DNA of 64,000 nt from Rhizobium sp. CC-YZS058 (lineage in GTDB: Bacteria > Pseudomonadota > Alphaproteobacteria > Rhizobiales > Rhizobiaceae). Shown here one piece after another: positions 10,273-21,203 of the stretch. Below the pieces are notes generated by a model. It had not been told where the DNA came from and did no database searches. It worked only from the letters and a program-made list of their open reading frames with translations. The position numbers and the translations under genes are program-made. The DNA lies in assembly GCF_034720595.1 (NCBI RefSeq), contig NZ_JAYESJ010000001.1, positions 4,019,501 through 4,083,500 of the forward strand, given 5' to 3'. Numbering within the stretch: position 1 is the first letter of the stretch; each line of letters starts with the position of its first letter.

Positions 10273-11307
10273 CTAGCCGCGGCGGGCTTGGGCGGCGACG
10301 GCCAGAAGAGCTTGTGCAGCGATGTCGTCTTCCAGTGCAGCCCGGCTACGACTCTGGAAAATCGCTGCCTGTAGTCGTTTCAGGTCACGCGCCAGACCGG
10401 CAGGCGTCGCGCTGCGAAGAGCCGCCTCGACAATAGGCTTCCGTCGGAAGTGAAGACCCCGGCCCAGCGTTGCAATCACATCGCCAGCTTGACGCCGCCC
10501 TGCGTCCATCTCGCTTCGCATGAGGTCCAGCTGTTGGTACTGCCTTAGACAGGACTGAAGGACGAGGAAGATGGGAGTCTTGGATGCGGTAATCTTTCGC
10601 AATGCGGCGGTCAGCTGTTCCATGTCGCCCTTAAGCACCGCGTCGACCGCATCGTCCACAGAGGCGGCACTCGCATCGCCGATGATCTCGGAAATGTGGC
10701 TTTCCTCGATGACCGGCATATCGCGGCAATAGAGTGCCAGCTTGGCGATTTCGTTGCGCGATGCGATCCGATCGCCGCCAAGCGAGTCACGCAACAGTTC
10801 GCGTGCTTCCGGGGTCACGCGCAGACCTGCCTTCCCAAGCTCTTGATCGATCAGCGCATTCAGGGAACGGGCATCGTCTGCATAGCAAGCAATAGACAAC
10901 ACGGATCGTGCGGTCTCGCCGGCTTTGCGCAACGGAGCGGTCTTCTTCAGGTCGCCAGCCTCGATGAGGAGATAAGCGTCGCGCGGTGGTTCGGCGGCGA
11001 GATGGGCAAATCCTTCGATCAGGCCTTTCTCAGAGCCGCTCGCCTTGATCCAAACGAGTCTCTGCCCGCCAAAAAGACCAAGCGCGTTGGCCTCGTCGGC
11101 AAGGCGACCAGGCGCTTGCTGCAGATCGCTCCCGTCCAGTCGGATCAACGAAAAAGGATCTTTGAGATCGACCCCGGTTTTTGCAGCGATGGCTGCCGCG
11201 CGTTCGGAGATCAACCCCCGGTCCGGCCCATAGAGCAGATAAAGGCGCTGACTGGGTAAGTCACGCTCGATCAGACGGTCAAACTCATGCGACTTGACCT
11301 CGCTCAC
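10273..11307 (-). CDS. holA: DNA polymerase III delta subunit
   Basis: A 344-residue clamp-loader subunit that opens the sliding clamp. Family features are the N-terminal YLLYGPDRGL (a degenerate P-loop region), repeated AAA+-like folds and a helical collar in the C-terminal third. A GTG at 11316 is immediately preceded by GGGAAGG with no spacer; the GTG at 11307 has a nine-base spacer and gives MSEVKSHEF, so it is preferred. It is last in the minus-strand run leuS-lptE-holA, the usual alphaproteobacterial order. Confidence 0.9.
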   Translation of the reverse strand: MSEVKSHEFDRLIERDLPSQRLYLLYGPDRGLISERAAAIAAKTGVDLKDPFSLIRLDGSDLQQAPGRLADEANALGLFGGQRLVWIKASGSEKGLIEGFAHLAAEPPRDAYLLIEAGDLKKTAPLRKAGETARSVLSIACYADDARSLNALIDQELGKAGLRVTPEARELLRDSLGGDRIASRNEIAKLALYCRDMPVIEESHISEIIGDASAASVDDAVDAVLKGDMEQLTAALRKITASKTPIFLVLQSCLRQYQQLDLMRSEMDAGRRQAGDVIATLGRGLHFRRKPIVEAALRSATPAGLARDLKRLQAAIFQSRSRAALEDDIAAQALLAVAAQARRG

Positions 11308-11346
11308 GACAAGCACCCTTCCCGGTCCCGCTGATGGGGCAGCACC

Positions 11347-11883
11347 TTACCGACCAAGTGCAGCTGCGAGATCGGCGCGGATGATTTCCGCGAGCTCTTT
11401 CGCTGCCCGGTCCTGGCCGTCTCGGATAGCGCGGAGTTTGGCAAATTCCTGAACCGGAAAATCGACAAGCGCGATGGCCGATCGGCTACCAGACCGGATG
11501 GTTTCACCCGTCTTGACGCGCGTCAGGTTGTAATCTGCCCGAACGACGACCCGGCCAGCTGCGGCCATGTCACGATCGTTGCGCTTGTCATAGAGAACGT
11601 TGCGGGTCTCATGCGTGACAGTCAGGGCGAGATTGTAGTCGGCAACCGCTGGCTCGCCAGCGCCTCCGGAGGTGAGGAAGATCAGGCTGTTGCGAACCTG
11701 CTGACCCACGCGATCCGTGGCTTCGGAAATCTCGATCGCCCCCAGCGCCTTGGCCGGGCCCCCGGCAGCGCCGTCCGCATAGAGCGGCCGAACCTGGCAG
11801 CTGCTCAGAGAAAGGGTCAAGCAGGCTGCAAGAGCAGCCATGGTCAAATGTCTTGCGCGAGCAGCAAAATCAAACGACGACAT
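11347..11883 (-). CDS. lptE: LPS-assembly lipoprotein LptE
   Basis: A 178-residue lipoprotein. It has a hydrophobic signal and a lipobox LSSC with the lipidated Cys at residue 29. LptE plugs the LptD barrel that inserts lipopolysaccharide into the outer membrane. Sequence conservation in this family is low; the call rests on the lipobox, size, the RPLY stretch after the Cys and the leuS-lptE-holA order. The start overlaps the leuS 3' end by 14 bases, so translation is probably coupled. Confidence 0.85.
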   Translation of the reverse strand: MSSFDFAARARHLTMAALAACLTLSLSSCQVRPLYADGAAGGPAKALGAIEISEATDRVGQQVRNSLIFLTSGGAGEPAVADYNLALTVTHETRNVLYDKRNDRDMAAAGRVVVRADYNLTRVKTGETIRSGSRSAIALVDFPVQEFAKLRAIRDGQDRAAKELAEIIRADLAAALGR

Positions 11884-14500
11884 TCACGATCCTCTGCGCA
11901 ACGACGATAACCTTCTTCGGCACCCGGCCATCCAGTGCTGTGCGGACGGCCTCGAGCTCCAGCGCAGCGCGCTCTACGGCACTCTGATCGGCATCCCGCG
12001 CGATTGTCAAATCACCCCGCTTCTTGCCGTTGATCTGCACGGGCAAGGTGACGGTGTTCTCGACCACGAGCGCATCATCATAGCGCGGCCAGGCAGACTC
12101 GGCGATCAAAGTGGTTCCACCGATCTCGACCCAGCACTGTTCTGCCAGATGCGGCATGATCGGGGCAAAGAGATGGATGAGGATCTCGACCGCATCCCGC
12201 AGGGCGCCAGCCATGGCAGCATCGTCGCTGGTCTTGGCCAGTTCGGTCAGCGGGCCGGCCAGCGTGTTGACGAGCTCGTAGAGGCGGGCAATGGCCTTGT
12301 TGAAGTTCAAGCGGTCGTAATCGGCCTCGACTGCCTTCAAGATGCGATGCGCTGCCTGCGACACAGCAAGGCCCGTTCCGTCTCGTGCAGGTACAGGCTT
12401 GGCGGCTGCGAGCGCCTGTGCCGCTTCGCTGATCAAACGCCAGATGCGCTGAACCAGACGGTGCGCGCCCTCGACGCCTGCCTCCGACCAGATCACGTCA
12501 CGATCCGGCGGGGAATCCGACAGAACGAAAAAGCGGGCCGTGTCGGCGCCATAGGAGGCGATGATGTCGTCGGGATCGACGACATTCTTCTTCGACTTCG
12601 ACATCTTCTCGATCGAGCCGATCTCGATCGGTTCCCCGGTTTCGATCAACACGGCGCGTCGCACCCCGTCGACCTCGTCGATCCGCACTTCGGCTGGCGA
12701 AACCCAGTCCCGCCCGTTTTCTCCCGCTCGGCGGTAGGTCTCGTGCACAACCATGCCCTGCGTGAACAATCCACGGAACGGTTCCGCAATGTCGGCATGG
12801 CCGGCCACGCTCATGGCGCGGGTAAAGAAGCGAGAATAGAGCAGATGCAGGATCGCATGCTCGATGCCGCCGATATACTGGTCCACCGGCATCCAGCGGT
12901 TCGCCGCAACCGGGTTGGTCGGTTGCGCTTCCCACGGCGCGGTGAAGCGCATGAAATACCAGGAGGAATCGACGAACGTGTCCATCGTGTCGGTTTCACG
13001 CCGCGCATCGGCTCCGCATTGCGGACAGGCGACGTGGCGCCAGGTCGGGTGGCGGTCGAGCGGGTTGCCCGGCTTGTCGAACGTCACATCGTCCGGCAGC
13101 TTGACCGGCAGGTCTTCCTTCGGCACCGGAACCACACCGCAGGCGTCACAATGGATGACCGGGATCGGGCAGCCCCAATAGCGCTGGCGCGAAATACCCC
13201 AGTCACGCAAGCGGAAGTTCACCTTGCGCTCCGCCTGTGGCCGGCCATCCAGCATTGTGCCTTCGAGCTGACTGGCCACGCGCTCGAAGGCTTCTTCTGT
13301 CGAGAGTCCATCAAGGAAACGGGAATTGATCATGACGCCATCGCCCGTATAGGCGGTGTCGCCGATGGCGAAGGTCGCAGCGTCCCCATCCTTCGGCATG
13401 ATCACCGGCACGACCGGCAGACCGTATTTGCGCGCGAAATCCAGGTCGCGCTGATCGCCGGACGGGCAGGCGAAGATCGCGCCAGAGCCGTAATCCATCA
13501 AGACGAAATTGGCGATATAGACCGGCAGTTCCCAGGAAGGGTCGAGTGGATGGCGAACCTTCAGCCCGGTATCGATACCCTTCTTCTCGGCGGTCTCGAG
13601 GGCTGCGAGAGACGTTCCCGCACGGCGGCATTCTTCACAGAAGGCGTCAATCTCGCCGTTACCGGCTGAAAGCGCCTTGGCAAGCGGATGGTCGGCGGCA
13701 ATGGCGACGAAAGAGGCGCCGAACAGCGTATCCGCACGGGTCGTGTAGACCTCGATCTCGGTGTCGTTGCAATCCTTCGGGCTTTCAACCAGCGGCCAGC
13801 GAATGGACAGGCCCTCCGAACGGCCGATCCAGTTCTTCTGCATCAGCCGTACCTTCTCCGGCCACTCGGTCAGCGTGTCCAGCGCGTCGAGGAGATCCTG
13901 GCTGAAATCGGTGATCTTGAAGAACCACTGCGTCAACTCGCGCTGTTCAACCAGGGCGCCAGAGCGCCAGCCACGACCATCGATCACCTGCTCGTTGGCG
14001 AGGACCGTATGATCGACCGGATCCCAATTGACCTTGGATTGCTTGCGGTAGACGAGGCCCTTTTCAAGAAAATCCAGGAACAGGTGCTGCTGCTGCTGGT
14101 AGTAGGCGACATCGCAGGTGGCGAATTCGCGGCTCCAGTCCAGCGACAGGCCCATGACCTTCAGCTGCGCACGCATGGAGGCGATGTTCTGATAGGTCCA
14201 GGCTGCCGGATGCACATGGCGTTCCATGGCCGCATTTTCCGCCGGCATGCCGAAGGCATCCCACCCCATGGGGTGAAGAACGCTGTAACCGCGCGCCCGC
14301 TTGTACCGCGCCACGACATCGCCCATCGCATAGTTTCGCACATGGCCCATGTGGATCCGCCCCGAGGGGTACGGGAACATCTCCAGCACGTAGTATTTCT
14401 CGCGCGGATCGTCGTTGTCGGTCGTATAGACGCCGCGTTCCTCCCAGACCCGCTGCCAACGGGGCTCGGCGTCGCGCGGATTGTAGCGTTCGGTGGCCAT
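11870..14500 (-). CDS. leuS: Leucyl-tRNA synthetase
   Basis: An 876-residue class I aminoacyl-tRNA synthetase. The HIGH motif appears as HMGH (50-53) and KMSKS at 632-636. The editing (CP1) insertion, a zinc-ribbon-like CDACG...CPQCG pair and a C-terminal anticodon-binding helical domain are present. The reading frame extends 11 codons further to 14533, but [15 protein letters not shown] is the family start. Its 3' end overlaps lptE. It is divergent from yggS across a 231-base gap. Confidence 0.97.
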   Translation of the reverse strand: MATERYNPRDAEPRWQRVWEERGVYTTDNDDPREKYYVLEMFPYPSGRIHMGHVRNYAMGDVVARYKRARGYSVLHPMGWDAFGMPAENAAMERHVHPAAWTYQNIASMRAQLKVMGLSLDWSREFATCDVAYYQQQQHLFLDFLEKGLVYRKQSKVNWDPVDHTVLANEQVIDGRGWRSGALVEQRELTQWFFKITDFSQDLLDALDTLTEWPEKVRLMQKNWIGRSEGLSIRWPLVESPKDCNDTEIEVYTTRADTLFGASFVAIAADHPLAKALSAGNGEIDAFCEECRRAGTSLAALETAEKKGIDTGLKVRHPLDPSWELPVYIANFVLMDYGSGAIFACPSGDQRDLDFARKYGLPVVPVIMPKDGDAATFAIGDTAYTGDGVMINSRFLDGLSTEEAFERVASQLEGTMLDGRPQAERKVNFRLRDWGISRQRYWGCPIPVIHCDACGVVPVPKEDLPVKLPDDVTFDKPGNPLDRHPTWRHVACPQCGADARRETDTMDTFVDSSWYFMRFTAPWEAQPTNPVAANRWMPVDQYIGGIEHAILHLLYSRFFTRAMSVAGHADIAEPFRGLFTQGMVVHETYRRAGENGRDWVSPAEVRIDEVDGVRRAVLIETGEPIEIGSIEKMSKSKKNVVDPDDIIASYGADTARFFVLSDSPPDRDVIWSEAGVEGAHRLVQRIWRLISEAAQALAAAKPVPARDGTGLAVSQAAHRILKAVEADYDRLNFNKAIARLYELVNTLAGPLTELAKTSDDAAMAGALRDAVEILIHLFAPIMPHLAEQCWVEIGGTTLIAESAWPRYDDALVVENTVTLPVQINGKKRGDLTIARDADQSAVERAALELEAVRTALDGRVPKKVIVVAQRIVNVVV

Positions 14501-14731
14501 AAGCGTCATTTTCCGGATTGGTGGCTCGGTCATTCCCCGGCGTCGGCATGTCTTGGAAGGCTGCAGGCAAACGCCTGCAAAGCGTCGCCATCGGAGCGTT
14601 TTGCGCGCAGACCTTCACCATGAAACGGCGTGAGCGTCAAGTTTTTGAGCACGTGCGCGCGGGCTCGCTGTTGGCGTTCACGAAGCTTGCGCCTATAGGC
14701 AGAGCGAGAGTTCGAAGCAGGGAGCCGATCC

Positions 14732-15391
14732 ATGAGCAGTGCCGACAACTATGCCGAGATCACCGCCCGGATCGGAGCGGCCTGTCGCGCATCCGATCGG
14801 CAGCCGGAGACGGTGACGCTGGTCGCGGTCTCCAAGACCTTCGGGGAAGAGGAGATCCGCCCTGTCCTCAATGCCGGCCAGTGCGTCTTTGGCGAGAACC
14901 GGGTTCAGGAAGCGCAAGCAAAGTGGCCGGCGTTGAAAGCCGATTATCCGGGTCTCGTCCTGCATTTGATTGGCCCCCTGCAATCCAACAAGGCAGGCGA
15001 TGCCGTAGCCTTGTTCGATGTGATCGAAACAATCGACCGCGAGAAGATCGCCCGGGCCGTGGCGGACGAAATGGCGCGCCAAGGCAGGACCCTGCGTCTC
15101 TATGTTCAGGTGAACACGGGGCTAGAGCCCCAGAAGGCCGGCGTGGCGCCCGATGAGGTGCCAGCCTTCCTTGCGCTCTGCCGTGCCGAGCTTGGACTGA
15201 CGATCGAAGGGCTGATGTGTATTCCGCCGGCGGAGGAAAACCCTGGACCGCACTTCGCGCTTCTGGAGCAGCTTGCGCGAGACAATGCCGTGGAAAAGCT
15301 TTCCATGGGTATGTCCAGCGATTTCGAGACCGCCATTGCTTTCGGTGCGACCAGTGTCCGGGTGGGATCCGCGCTCTTCGGTGCCCGTTAG
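14732..15391 (+). CDS. PLP-binding homeostasis protein, YggS family
   Basis: A 219-residue single-domain PLP-binding protein of the YggS/PROSC/PipY family, which buffers vitamin B6 and affects amino-acid and keto-acid balance. The likely PLP lysine is Lys35 in TLVAVSKTF. The family motifs FGENRVQEAQ, HLIGPLQSNK and LSMGMSSDFE are all visible. It is convergent with trcR and followed by a strong hairpin. Confidence 0.95.
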   Translation: MSSADNYAEITARIGAACRASDRQPETVTLVAVSKTFGEEEIRPVLNAGQCVFGENRVQEAQAKWPALKADYPGLVLHLIGPLQSNKAGDAVALFDVIETIDREKIARAVADEMARQGRTLRLYVQVNTGLEPQKAGVAPDEVPAFLALCRAELGLTIEGLMCIPPAEENPGPHFALLEQLARDNAVEKLSMGMSSDFETAIAFGATSVRVGSALFGAR

Positions 15392-15412
15392 AAAGCAGAT
15401 GCTGCAAACGAA

Positions 15413-15433
15413 AACCCGGCACGGAGCCGGGTT
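15413..15433. terminator. Bidirectional hairpin between yggS and trcR
   Basis: A perfect eight-base stem (AACCCGGC with GCCGGGTT) and a five-base loop, between two convergent genes. On the minus strand it is followed by TTTTC, so it most clearly serves trcR. Confidence 0.75.
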
Positions 15434-15459
15434 CTGCAGGCAAAAATCGGAGCGATCGC

Positions 15460-16167
15460 TTAGTAGCGATCGTCGTCTTCGTCGTCCGGCGTGGTGGACT
15501 TGAGCGACTTGAGCTTGGCAAAGACGGCGTCGGCGTCCATTTCCGGCTCTTTCTCCTCGTCGCGGTCATAGCCGAAGGCGTACTTTTCCGTCTCGCGAGC
15601 TGGCTCCAGCGTGGCGCCCATCTCTGCCGCGGTCGGCAGCGGACGGCCCTTTGCTGCGCGCTCGACCTCGAGATCCAGATCGATCTGGCTGCACAGGCCA
15701 AGCGTCACCGGATCCATCGCCGTCAGGTTGGCGGAGTTCCAGTGCGTGCGCTCGCGAATCTGCTCGATCGTCGACTTGGTGGTGCCGACGAGACGTGAAA
15801 TCTGCGCATCCTTCAATTCGGGATGGTTGCGTACCAGCCAGAGAATGGCGTTCGGACGATCCTGTCGCTTGGAAACGGGGGTGTAGCGCGGGCCCTTGCG
15901 CTTGGATTCAGGCACACGAACCTTGGGCTCCGAAAGCTTCAAACGGTAGGCAGGATTGCCCTCGGCTCGGGCGATTTCCTCGCGCGACAGCTGGCCGGTG
16001 CCGATCGGGTCGAGGCCCTTGATGCCCTGAGCGGACTCGCCGTCGGCGATCGCCTTGACCTCAAGCGGGTGCAGCTTGCAGAACTGGGCGATCTGGTCGA
16101 ATGACAGCGCCGTGTTGTCGACAAGCCAGACGGCGGTGGCCTTGGGCATCAGCAACTGTTGGGCCAT
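15460..16167 (-). CDS. trcR: TrcR, DUF1013 transcription-coupled regulator
   Basis: A 235-residue protein matching DUF1013. A Caulobacter member (TrcR) was reported to track with RNA polymerase and influence cell-cycle genes and antibiotic tolerance. The conserved start is MAQQLLMPKATAVWLVDN. A helix-turn-helix-like stretch ISRLVGTTKSTIEQIRERTHW lies mid-protein, and the C-terminus is acidic (DDEDDDRY). The frame is open 42 codons upstream, but this ATG is the conserved start. It is divergent from acs across 220 bases. Confidence 0.9.
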   Translation of the reverse strand: MAQQLLMPKATAVWLVDNTALSFDQIAQFCKLHPLEVKAIADGESAQGIKGLDPIGTGQLSREEIARAEGNPAYRLKLSEPKVRVPESKRKGPRYTPVSKRQDRPNAILWLVRNHPELKDAQISRLVGTTKSTIEQIRERTHWNSANLTAMDPVTLGLCSQIDLDLEVERAAKGRPLPTAAEMGATLEPARETEKYAFGYDRDEEKEPEMDADAVFAKLKSLKSTTPDDEDDDRY

Positions 16168-16387
16168 AGATATAGTCCTTCTGTCCGTCCGCGCCGGTGT
16201 CGCGGGCCGTGGAATACCACTGATTTCCGGGAATAGGCGGCTCTCATACGCGCTTTGTCGCAGAATTGCAATTCTTATGGAGCAACGGACCATTGTCTAA
16301 TTGCCGTCCTCTTCAGCGCTGATATGTAGGGGGCAAACGACGCGACGAGGGCCGTGTCGGGAGGGTATCGCAGGGAGGATGACGCGG

Positions 16388-18343
<1,956 letters not shown>

Positions 18344-18349
18344 GACCAA

Positions 18350-18374
18350 GCCGGCGCGGCTCAGCCGTGCCGGC
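18350..18374. terminator. Hairpin between acs and sdhAF4
   Basis: An 11-base stem with one G:T pair (GCCGGCGCGGC with GCCGTGCCGGC) around a three-base loop, between convergent genes. There is no T tract, so it may be an RNA-stability hairpin rather than a true terminator. Confidence 0.5.
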
Positions 18375-18385
18375 GTCCGTTCCGG

Positions 18386-18586
18386 CTAGAAATCGATGGC
18401 GCGGCCGGCAATTTCCCAATCGCCGAACCGGACCGGCTCAGCGCCGCCTCGACCACCAACCTCCTTCGGCAGCTCCAGTTCGGCTTGGGCTCGACGGCGC
18501 TCTTCTGCCTCCTTCAGGGCGCGCTGCGCAGCAGGCGAGAGAACCTTCTCCATCGGCCGTGCCCCGGTCTCCTGATCATCCTGCAT
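18386..18586 (-). CDS. DUF1674 protein, succinate dehydrogenase assembly factor 4 homologue
   Basis: A 66-residue protein whose last third (PKEVGGRGGAEPVRFGDWE and on) is the DUF1674/Sdh8 signature. The eukaryotic members (SDHAF4) shield the flavinated SdhA subunit before complex II assembly; the bacterial role is inferred from this. The frame is open 36 codons upstream, but the ATG at 18586 follows AAAGGAT and gives the usual size. The 5' region abuts the parS site before htpX. Confidence 0.8.
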   Translation of the reverse strand: MQDDQETGARPMEKVLSPAAQRALKEAEERRRAQAELELPKEVGGRGGAEPVRFGDWEIAGRAIDF

Positions 18587-18686
18587 AAGGATATCCTTTC
18601 CACAGTTGACGAAACAGCTCCTGCTTCCCACGTTTGCAGGAGGATGTGCCGGACATATAGGCGCGTAGCGCCCGCTTCGCATCCCG

Positions 18687-18702
18687 TGATTCACGTGAAA
18701 CC
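18687..18702. other. parS: parS-like site 3
   Basis: TGATTCACGTGAAACC, 14 of 16 to the parS consensus; the central TTCACGTGAA is intact. It lies between the divergent sdhAF4 and htpX, about 8.5 kb after parB, so it may also lie in their promoters. Confidence 0.75.
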
Positions 18703-18723
18703 GGCTTTGCTTTGGAGAGCTGC

Positions 18724-19689
18724 ATGAACCTCGTTCGGACCGCGATGCTGCTGGCCTTCATGACCGCCCTGTTCATGGCGGTCGGCTTCCTGATCGGGGG
18801 ACGCGGCGGCATGATGGTCGCTCTCCTCATCGCAGCGGGCATGAACTTCTTTTCCTACTGGAACTCGGACCGGATGGTCCTGAGCATGTATGGGGCTGTG
18901 GAGGTCGATGAACGCAGTGCTCCTGAGTATTACGGCATCGTGCGCGACCTCGCTGCACGGGCCGGTCTCCCGATGCCACGCGTCTATGTGATCGACAGTC
19001 CGCAGCCGAATGCCTTTGCCACCGGCCGCAACCCGGACAATTCTGCCGTCGCAGCCTCGACGGGCCTGCTCCAAAGCCTGAACTACGATGAAGTCGCAGG
19101 CGTCATGGCGCATGAGCTGGCGCATGTGCAGAACCGCGACACGCTGACCATGACCCTGACCGCGACCCTTGCCGGCGCGATCTCCATGATCGGCAATTTC
19201 GGATTCTTCCTCGGAGGAAACCGGGAGAACAACAATGGCTTCGGTGTGATCGGCACGCTGGCGGCGATCATTATCGCCCCGCTCGCGGCCATGCTGGTCC
19301 AGATGGCTATCAGCCGCACCCGCGAATATTCGGCGGATCGGCGGGGAGCGGAGATTTGCGGAAAGCCGCTTGCGCTTGCCTCCGCACTTCACAAGATTGC
19401 AGGTGCCGCTCATGCAGTCCCGAACATGCAGGCAGAGCGGAACCCGGCGACCGCGCATATGTTCATCATCAATCCGCTGAACGGCCAGCGGATGGACAAC
19501 CTGTTTTCGACCCATCCTGCGACGGAAAACCGGATTGCGGCGCTCCAGCAGATGGCAAGCGAATTTCCGTCTACACCGTCCTTTGGCTCGACCTCGCCCG
19601 TGCGAGCTGATAGGCCGACGCGCACTGGTCGATCTGTTCCCACAACGGGGCCCGGCCGCTCGACCCCTCCAAGAGGCCCATGGTCCTAA
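18724..19689 (+). CDS. htpX: HtpX membrane zinc metalloprotease
   Basis: A 321-residue M48 protease of inner-membrane quality control. Two N-terminal hydrophobic segments are followed by the zinc site HELAH at 130-134 (His130, Glu131, His134) and two more membrane segments. A C-terminal proline/arginine/threonine-rich tail of about 40 residues carries no recognisable domain. The ATG at 18724 sits six bases after GGAG. The rsmB start codon follows directly on its stop, so the two are probably co-transcribed. Confidence 0.96.
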   Translation: MNLVRTAMLLAFMTALFMAVGFLIGGRGGMMVALLIAAGMNFFSYWNSDRMVLSMYGAVEVDERSAPEYYGIVRDLAARAGLPMPRVYVIDSPQPNAFATGRNPDNSAVAASTGLLQSLNYDEVAGVMAHELAHVQNRDTLTMTLTATLAGAISMIGNFGFFLGGNRENNNGFGVIGTLAAIIIAPLAAMLVQMAISRTREYSADRRGAEICGKPLALASALHKIAGAAHAVPNMQAERNPATAHMFIINPLNGQRMDNLFSTHPATENRIAALQQMASEFPSTPSFGSTSPVRADRPTRTGRSVPTTGPGRSTPPRGPWS

Positions 19690-21069
19690 ATGTCAGAACG
19701 TTCCGATTCGGCCGCGAAACGGTCTCGACAACCTTCGAAACCGCTGACTGCAGCTAAGCCTGGGTTGGAAGCGCGGCAGACAGCCGGAAAGCTTCTTGGC
19801 GCCGTCCTCGACAAACATGTCTCGCTCGACGGACTGCTCGATCCTGTCAGCGGCAATCCTGCATTCCGTGCTCTCCCAGATGCGGACCGCGGTCTGGTCA
19901 AAGCAATCCTTCATGCCTCCCTTCGCAACTTGCCGCATATCGAAACGATGCTGGCAGGCCTGGTCTCCACTCCGCTACCGGAAGGTGCCCGCGCACTGCA
20001 GCATACGCTGATCGTCGCCGCTGCGCAGATCGTCTATCTCGACGTCCCCGATCATTCTGCCGTGGATCTTGCTGTCGAGCAGGCGCAGGCCGATCCGCGA
20101 AGCCGCCGTTTTGCCAGCCTGACCAATGCCATTCTCCGCCGCCTTTCTCGGGAGAAGCAGGATTTGCTCCCCGCCGTTGCCGCTTCGGTTCCTGCAGTCC
20201 CGGCATGGTTCTACGCGCGCCTGACGGACATTTACGGCGATTCGCATGCGAAACGAATAAGTGAGGCGCAGCTGCAACCGAGCGCGATCGACCTCACGGT
20301 CAAAGGGGATCCTTCCGTCTGGGCCGAGCGCCTGGGCGGAACTGTCCTTCCAACAGGATCGGTTCGTCTTCCTGCCTTTGAAGGCCAAGTCTCGTCCCTC
20401 CCCGGTTTCGAGGATGGAGAATGGTGGGTCCAGGATGCAGCGGCTTCTCTGCCTGCCCAGCTTTTTGGTCCGCTTGCCGGTCATCGTGTCGTCGATCTTT
20501 GTGCAGCTCCGGGCGGCAAGACGGCCCAATTGATTGCAGCCGGGGCGGATGTGACCGCGCTCGATCAATCGCCAAACCGTATGCGCCGCCTGCGCGGCAA
20601 TCTGGAGCGCCTTGGCTTCGCGGCAAAAACGGTCGAAATCAACATGGCGGAGTTCACGCCTGACCGGCTGTTCGATGCAGCCTTGCTCGACGCGCCCTGC
20701 TCCTCGACCGGCACGATCCGCCGCCATCCAGACGTTCCCTATACCAAGGGGCCCGCCGATATAGAAAAGCTGGCCGGCCTGCAGGAGCGCCTGCTTCGCC
20801 ACGCGCTCACGGTCGTCAAGCCAGGCGGGCTCGTCGTTTTCTCCAACTGCTCGCTGGATCCGATGGAGGGCGAGGAGATGGTGGACCGTCTCGTTGCAGC
20901 CGGTCTTTGCCACCGCGTCCCCGTGGATTCCACACGTTTCCCCGGTCTGACTGACGCTGTGACGGCGAAGGGCGAGATCCGCACCACTCCGGCCATGCTG
21001 CCGGCAACGGACGGTTTTGCCGGTGGACTGGATGGTTTCTACGCCGCCGTCCTGCGCCGCCCTGCCTGA
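19690..21069 (+). CDS. rsmB: 16S rRNA (cytosine-967-C5) methyltransferase RsmB (Sun/Fmu)
   Basis: A 459-residue m5C methyltransferase. It has an N-terminal NusB-like RNA-binding domain and a C-terminal SAM domain. The SAM motif DLCAAPGGKT starts at Asp269. The two catalytic cysteines are Cys337 in DAPCSS and Cys387 in FSNCSLDP, as in the RsmB/Nop2 family. It starts directly at the htpX stop codon. Confidence 0.96.
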   Translation: MSERSDSAAKRSRQPSKPLTAAKPGLEARQTAGKLLGAVLDKHVSLDGLLDPVSGNPAFRALPDADRGLVKAILHASLRNLPHIETMLAGLVSTPLPEGARALQHTLIVAAAQIVYLDVPDHSAVDLAVEQAQADPRSRRFASLTNAILRRLSREKQDLLPAVAASVPAVPAWFYARLTDIYGDSHAKRISEAQLQPSAIDLTVKGDPSVWAERLGGTVLPTGSVRLPAFEGQVSSLPGFEDGEWWVQDAAASLPAQLFGPLAGHRVVDLCAAPGGKTAQLIAAGADVTALDQSPNRMRRLRGNLERLGFAAKTVEINMAEFTPDRLFDAALLDAPCSSTGTIRRHPDVPYTKGPADIEKLAGLQERLLRHALTVVKPGGLVVFSNCSLDPMEGEEMVDRLVAAGLCHRVPVDSTRFPGLTDAVTAKGEIRTTPAMLPATDGFAGGLDGFYAAVLRRPA

Positions 21070-21203
21070 AACCCCTTGCGCGAAAGCGGGCAAAGGGTAC
21101 TTTCTCCATCATCTCTTATGGTTAGCTCAGGCTTAACGTGCCATAATCGTCGTCGGGCTTCGGACAGGCGTTCGGGGGGCGGGACAGGTTTTCAAAACAG
21201 ACA

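Noticed and set aside
11840-13669. A 609-codon plus-strand frame antisense to leuS
   Set aside because: Low-complexity, His/Arg/Asp-rich sequence typical of antisense shadow; leuS on the other strand is certain.
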